Part shown: positions 60,050 through 64,000 of the stretch, piece by piece
Layout: each line of letters opens with the position of its first letter
Position numbering within the stretch: position 1 is the first letter of the stretch
From: Glandiceps talaboti
Taxonomy: Eukaryota; Hemichordata; Enteropneusta; Spengelidae
Assembly (NCBI RefSeq): GCF_964340395.1
Contig: NC_135550.1
Coordinates: 28,177,676 to 28,241,675 of the forward strand
DNA length: 64,000 nucleotides
Direction: 5' to 3'
Made by a program: the position numbers and the translations under genes
The notes under the pieces: generated by a model
The model's database searches: none
Seen by the model: only the letters and a program-made list of their open reading frames with translations
Told to the model about the DNA's origin: nothing

Positions 60050-63000
60050 TTTCATTTCCTCAATTTTATATAACATTCATCGTACTTTGAAAACCCTTTG
60101 AGTTGAGTTTTGTGGAGACAATCTAGTTTTCATTCATTCATATATCTTCTGATTAAGCTTGTTTAACTCTTTTTAATTAAACTTTCACTAGTATACCATA
60201 TCATGGCAATATACCATTGTACAAGTTGGATTACAATACATATGGGTAGTATAGTCTCTATCAGAATTGCAGAGTAACTATAGCTATTGTTTGTAGTTTT
60301 TTTTACAAAGTGTGCTTGTCACGGCCTGTCTACACAAGCAGACCTGTGACAAACTCATTGCTATGCATGGAAGCATATCCATAAACTCTGAAAGACATAC
60401 TACAACAAAAATAATACAATATGTAATTATCCAAAGAGTCCCATCTCATTAAACCATTCTGTTTGATAATATATTGAAATTCTACTGGCTTTGAATGAAG
60501 CAATCACTCCTGAAACAATATATGCATTAATATCTTACCTCATTTGGGACACACGCACAACAAGCATCATTACTAAACATTACTTTGCATCATGAATTTA
60601 ATCAGTCACTACACCCACAAAAAAAACTGACTTGAAAGACTCAAAATATGTTATAGTCGATGGAAGAAATTTTTTAGTTGAACCTTGTCTAGAATTAGTT
60701 TGACCCACCCCACTTTAGCAGAATCCCATAGCATCAATTTATCTTAAATATTCCAATCTAATCAAAGTGAAAGAACAGAAGAACATGAATCATCAGTATT
60801 ATGCTACTATAGGGTGAAATCTAATGAAAATTCAATTACACTTCAAATTCTTCATATTTGCTGTGTGACACCTAAAGTCATGTAGCCCTAGGCTGAAAAA
60901 TGGAAATGAAAAGATGAGATCATAGGCTCATCTCCATGGAAACAGAGATTTCAGTTGTTGTTTTCTCTAATGCTGATTCCAGCTTTGACATTTTCAGTCT
61001 CGGGTGAGCATCTCATTTGAAATTTGGTATGAAACAATTTTGTCAATGTCATATTTTTACCGAATTAGACTACACAGTATTATGGCAATAGAGCAAGTAA
61101 AATTTCGTTTATCCCAAGTATCATCGCTTCCTAGCATCTTAGACTTCAATGTAGACAATACAATTTCTAGTCTAGTCCCAGTCCTGTGATCATCATTTCA
61201 TTCATTTTATTGCTAACAATTATTATACTTCACAGAAATTACAGTTGAACTTGACTGACCAGACAAGATTTCCTCAACACCCCAACACCCCCACTCTTTC
61301 CTTCTCTCTTTCTCTACTCTCTTTCTCTTTGTCATTTAAAAATTCCTCTACGTGTCCTGCATGAAGATCTCTTGATTTCATTTTACAGAGCTTTGTGTGC
61401 CTTTATAGGCTGTAAGCTGCCACAGCTTAATATTACATGTAGTCAACAAGGAGTAGCTGAATTATATTCCACAACAGTCACTTTTAATTGTTTCAATGTC
61501 ATACTGTACTGCACATCTTTTCACTGATTTGTACCATTTCGTTGTACAATCACCTTTGCATTGTTTAATTTTAGACATGGGTAAAATTTAAATACTTCAT
61601 AGCTGGTACATTACAATACAGTACAAAAACTAGTGCTATGTCTCTATATTGCAAGAATTTCTATAATACCATGATTGAAGTATAAATTAAAATACCTAAA
61701 TTTGTACTTGTCATTGCAGTCTTTAAAGACCAAAGTCACTTTTTTGTCTACATTTGACTGTTATCTGTTTGAATAAAAATGAAATTGAGTACAAACAAGA
61801 GAACATGTATGAAATCCCTACATCTACAAAACCCCTACATCTATCACATTCACTGATTTATATGCTGACTAACCAGGTAACTACATGCCAAACACTTCAA
61901 AACATCTAGATTGATCAACAATGACACCCATGCCTTTGTGATTCTAAAAACAGAAATGAATCAATTATGGTACAGAAAAGATGACAATTTAGGCCATGAA
62001 AACCCTCAGAACAACTGAAGTCATGATTTTTGTTTCAAAATCAAAAGTAATGCCTCAAATTAGAAGAAATATTATTGAATTTTGACAATCCTTTCGATCA
62101 TGTATGCAGGCAAACTCATGAAAGGTCATTGCCTATGAAGGTCGATTTCCAAACAGAACGAGGCAATTTTCCCTCAACTTACAATTACACAATTCTCAAT
62201 GTACCTATTCCCAAGACACTTTCACTCATTTTTTAGGTATTTCTTCATCTTTGTCACTCACTATTTTCAATGCATTTTAACTAAAATATGTTTATGTATT
62301 TTTTCAAGATACAGAAGAAAAAGGCATTACACTTGAGAGGCCTGGGAGAAGGGTGGTGATGAAAACACTGAAAGAGGAGGCAACATTAGGCAGACTCATG
62401 ATAAAATTGGAATATGAAAATATTGTCAGGATTCCTATAAAATATCCTATGTCATCATAACCTGTGCCAATATTGTCAAACTACATTAGGAATATTTGAT
62501 TTGGCTATTTCATATACATTTTGTGTAGTAACAAGCCAATTTACAATGCAGAAAATGCTAGTCATTAAAAAGAGTGGACCCAAATGAACTGTGAAATGAC
62601 ATCCTAGCATAATTTAACAGCCAAATCACTATTCTATTGCAATTTTTTAAAATCTGATTCAGCACAGAAAAAAAATCAATAGAGGAAATCCCAGCTCTAT
62701 GGGATTAAAAGATGGTGTTTATTAATGCATAGGGAGAAAAATGAAATAACTAATATGGTAATAAACTATGTCAATTGATTTTTACAGCTTCATCACACAT
62801 CATAAATAGTTGAAACAAGATTACATTATGAAATAAATTATGTAACACTGATAAGGGGCTGTTGCTATGTCTTCTGTTGGGGTCCCAGCGGATTCTCATA
62901 ATTACTCAATGCATTTCCATAGTTGTTATGATATCAACACCTGATAAGCTATACATCAATTGTTCCAATTAACAGCAGCAATTTCCCACTCCATCACATC

Positions 63001-63405
63001 ACATGTACAAAGTGCATTGCTTTCTTTTGCCAATCAACCATCATATCCAGCTATCAGTTTTACATCAATAATTTTGAATTTCACATTATGCAGTCACACT
63101 GTTGGTTTCATTTCAGTTTATGTACGGGGTTTTTTTTCTGCTTATACATTCTATACATTTTCCATTTTCTGATTGTTCATATATATTCTGGTTAATGTAC
63201 AACACAGTCTATCACGATATATAACTCAAGATGCAAGGGGGTAAGAGTTGGTAATTGCTTTTATGGAGAGGAAAATATCCATCACACACAAAAAACACAA
63301 ATTGTCAGGGAAAAGACAGCAATTTCGAAATAGCATTGCACAATTGACGGGGTAAAGTGCAAATACTGTGCAACATACTCCGGCTAATCAATTCAAAGAA
63401 AACAA
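60050..63405. other. unassigned stretch with exon-like segments
   Basis: Minus-strand segments 60539-60572 (donor GAG|GTAAGA), 60840-60892 (acceptor TTCATTTCCATTTTTCAG excellent, donor AAGT|GTAATT weak) and 61696-61757 (listed) are phase-compatible. A CT-rich tract is at 61296-61330. No other feature is supported. Confidence 0.4.
61696..61757 (-). CDS. candidate second exon, unidentified protein
   Basis: Minus-strand 62-nt segment with acceptor CAAACAGATAACAG behind a T-rich tract and donor TAG|GTATTT. It has 20 codons (SNVDKKVTLVFKDCNDK at the start) and two trailing bases. It starts in phase 0, which matches the end of the start-codon exon 63722-63796. The charged/hydrophobic alternation looks protein-like, but no family is recognised and the length allows coincidence. 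Confidence 0.15.
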
Positions 63406-63409
63406 CTAG

Positions 63410-64000
63410 TTCCTGATTTCTAGACTCGTCTCATTTTAGTGCAGACGATACCCGCACGTTTGTAGTTTGCTTGTGACAACGGACAACATAAATTTCAACT
63501 GCGATCGCTGTTCACGTCCAGTTACAGTCGGGTGTTTCAAGCACTAGAAGAGACAAGGCCGTTCGCTGCGATACGAAGAAATCAAAACGGAACACCCCCT
63601 AGGGCAGGAACCGGCGCAACCTTTAGTAAATACAATATAAGAACTCCCTCTTGTCAATGATCTGTTAAGTAATTGCTATTAACAGATGTTTGACGAATAT
63701 AAATGCATTAATTTTTCCTACCTTTCGGTAAACTATAAAATTAGGATTATATTCATTTGTCCCATTGCTAGAGTCTTGTTTGCGCCTTTGAGCCATAATG
63801 TTCATGTACATGTAGATTCACCGTACGTTCCCTGTACCGTACCGTATCCCTTGAAGCAAAGTATATTCCTTGTATTGGGAAGTCAAGAAAATTCCATGCC
63901 GCGAGCACGCTTATTCACAGTCAATGTTAATGAAATCAGACACAATAAATTTAAACAAAAACAGATTTCTATATGTATACGACGACTGGTCACTCCTCCA
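63410..64000. promoter_or_regulatory. CpG-rich candidate promoter region
   Basis: About 17 CpG dinucleotides fall within 63425-63615 (for example CTGCGATCGCTG near 63499, GGCCGTTCGCTGCGATACG near 63558, ACCGGCGC near 63611). More follow at 63815-63845 (CCGTACG, ACCGTACCGTA) and 63898-63910. The rest of the window has very few. An isolated CpG-retaining block in CpG-poor DNA is typical of an unmethylated promoter. A strong-context ATG with a downstream donor (63722-63796, minus) lies inside it, suggesting transcription leftwards. No TATA box or initiator is convincing. Confidence 0.45.
63722..63796 (-). CDS. candidate first coding exon, unidentified protein
   Basis: Minus strand: ATG at 63796 in the good context CATTATGG (A at -3, G at +4), 25 open codons starting MAQRRKQDSSNGTNEY, then the donor AAG|GTAGGA. 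The polar, basic and disordered N-terminus is common for intracellular proteins. Its position inside the CpG-rich region supports a true 5' exon. If real, intron 1 starts at 63721 and the gene runs leftwards through the window. No family is recognised, and the right-hand 200 bp would be 5' UTR and promoter. Confidence 0.3.

Overview
The window is AT-rich eukaryotic genomic DNA. Long homopolymer and di/tetranucleotide tracts, a transposon-derived foldback element, a tRNA-like SINE head, large minisatellite arrays and interspersed families with AAGGTCA-type runs and GACA/GGAC-rich tails suggest a non-vertebrate metazoan, probably a marine invertebrate. I cannot name the species. CpG looks scarce by eye over almost all of the window. 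The exception is a CpG-rich stretch at about 63.4-64.0 kb, the most promoter-like segment here. I see no bacterial gene organisation, rRNA, intact tRNA, CRISPR array, or recognisable transposase or reverse-transcriptase ORF.

No protein family is recognisable. All long ORFs are short (124 codons or fewer) and several are repeat shadows. On the minus strand there are acceptor-ORF-donor segments that can be chained with compatible reading phase from a start-codon exon at 63722-63796 leftwards to 347-427. That would make the window the body of one large minus-strand gene with its promoter at the right end. The chain was picked by eye, the segments are short (many 20-100 nt) and no domain emerges, so much of it may be coincidence. 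The better segments are listed as low-confidence CDS and the weaker ones in the notes on blank stretches.

Layout: 0-7.8 kb, unassigned sequence with a CA-rich repeat end (3.67 kb) and a degenerate minisatellite (5.48 kb). 7.8-8.6 kb, a repeat with a ~165-bp period. 9.7-10.1, 12.66-12.9, 26.0-27.3, 32.7, 35.9-36.4 and 38.6 kb, copies of interspersed family A, carrying nuclear-receptor-like half-sites. 20.16-20.54 kb, a hAT-like MITE. 21.0-21.8 kb, an element with internal ~140-bp repeats. 26.75-27.10 kb, a nearly perfect 350-bp foldback MITE nested in family A. 34.8-35.35 kb, a ~65-bp minisatellite broken by a retroposon tail. 41.55-42.65 kb, a 29-bp array with AATAAA in nearly every unit. 44.46-46.84 kb, a very homogeneous 46-bp satellite with higher-order structure. 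53.5 and 54.35 kb, minisatellites. 56.25 kb, a long GA tract. 58.95-59.15 kb, a duplicated inverted-repeat module. 59.88-60.05 kb, a TTGA/CTGA tract next to a tRNA-like SINE head. 63.4-64.0 kb, the CpG-rich candidate promoter and first exon.
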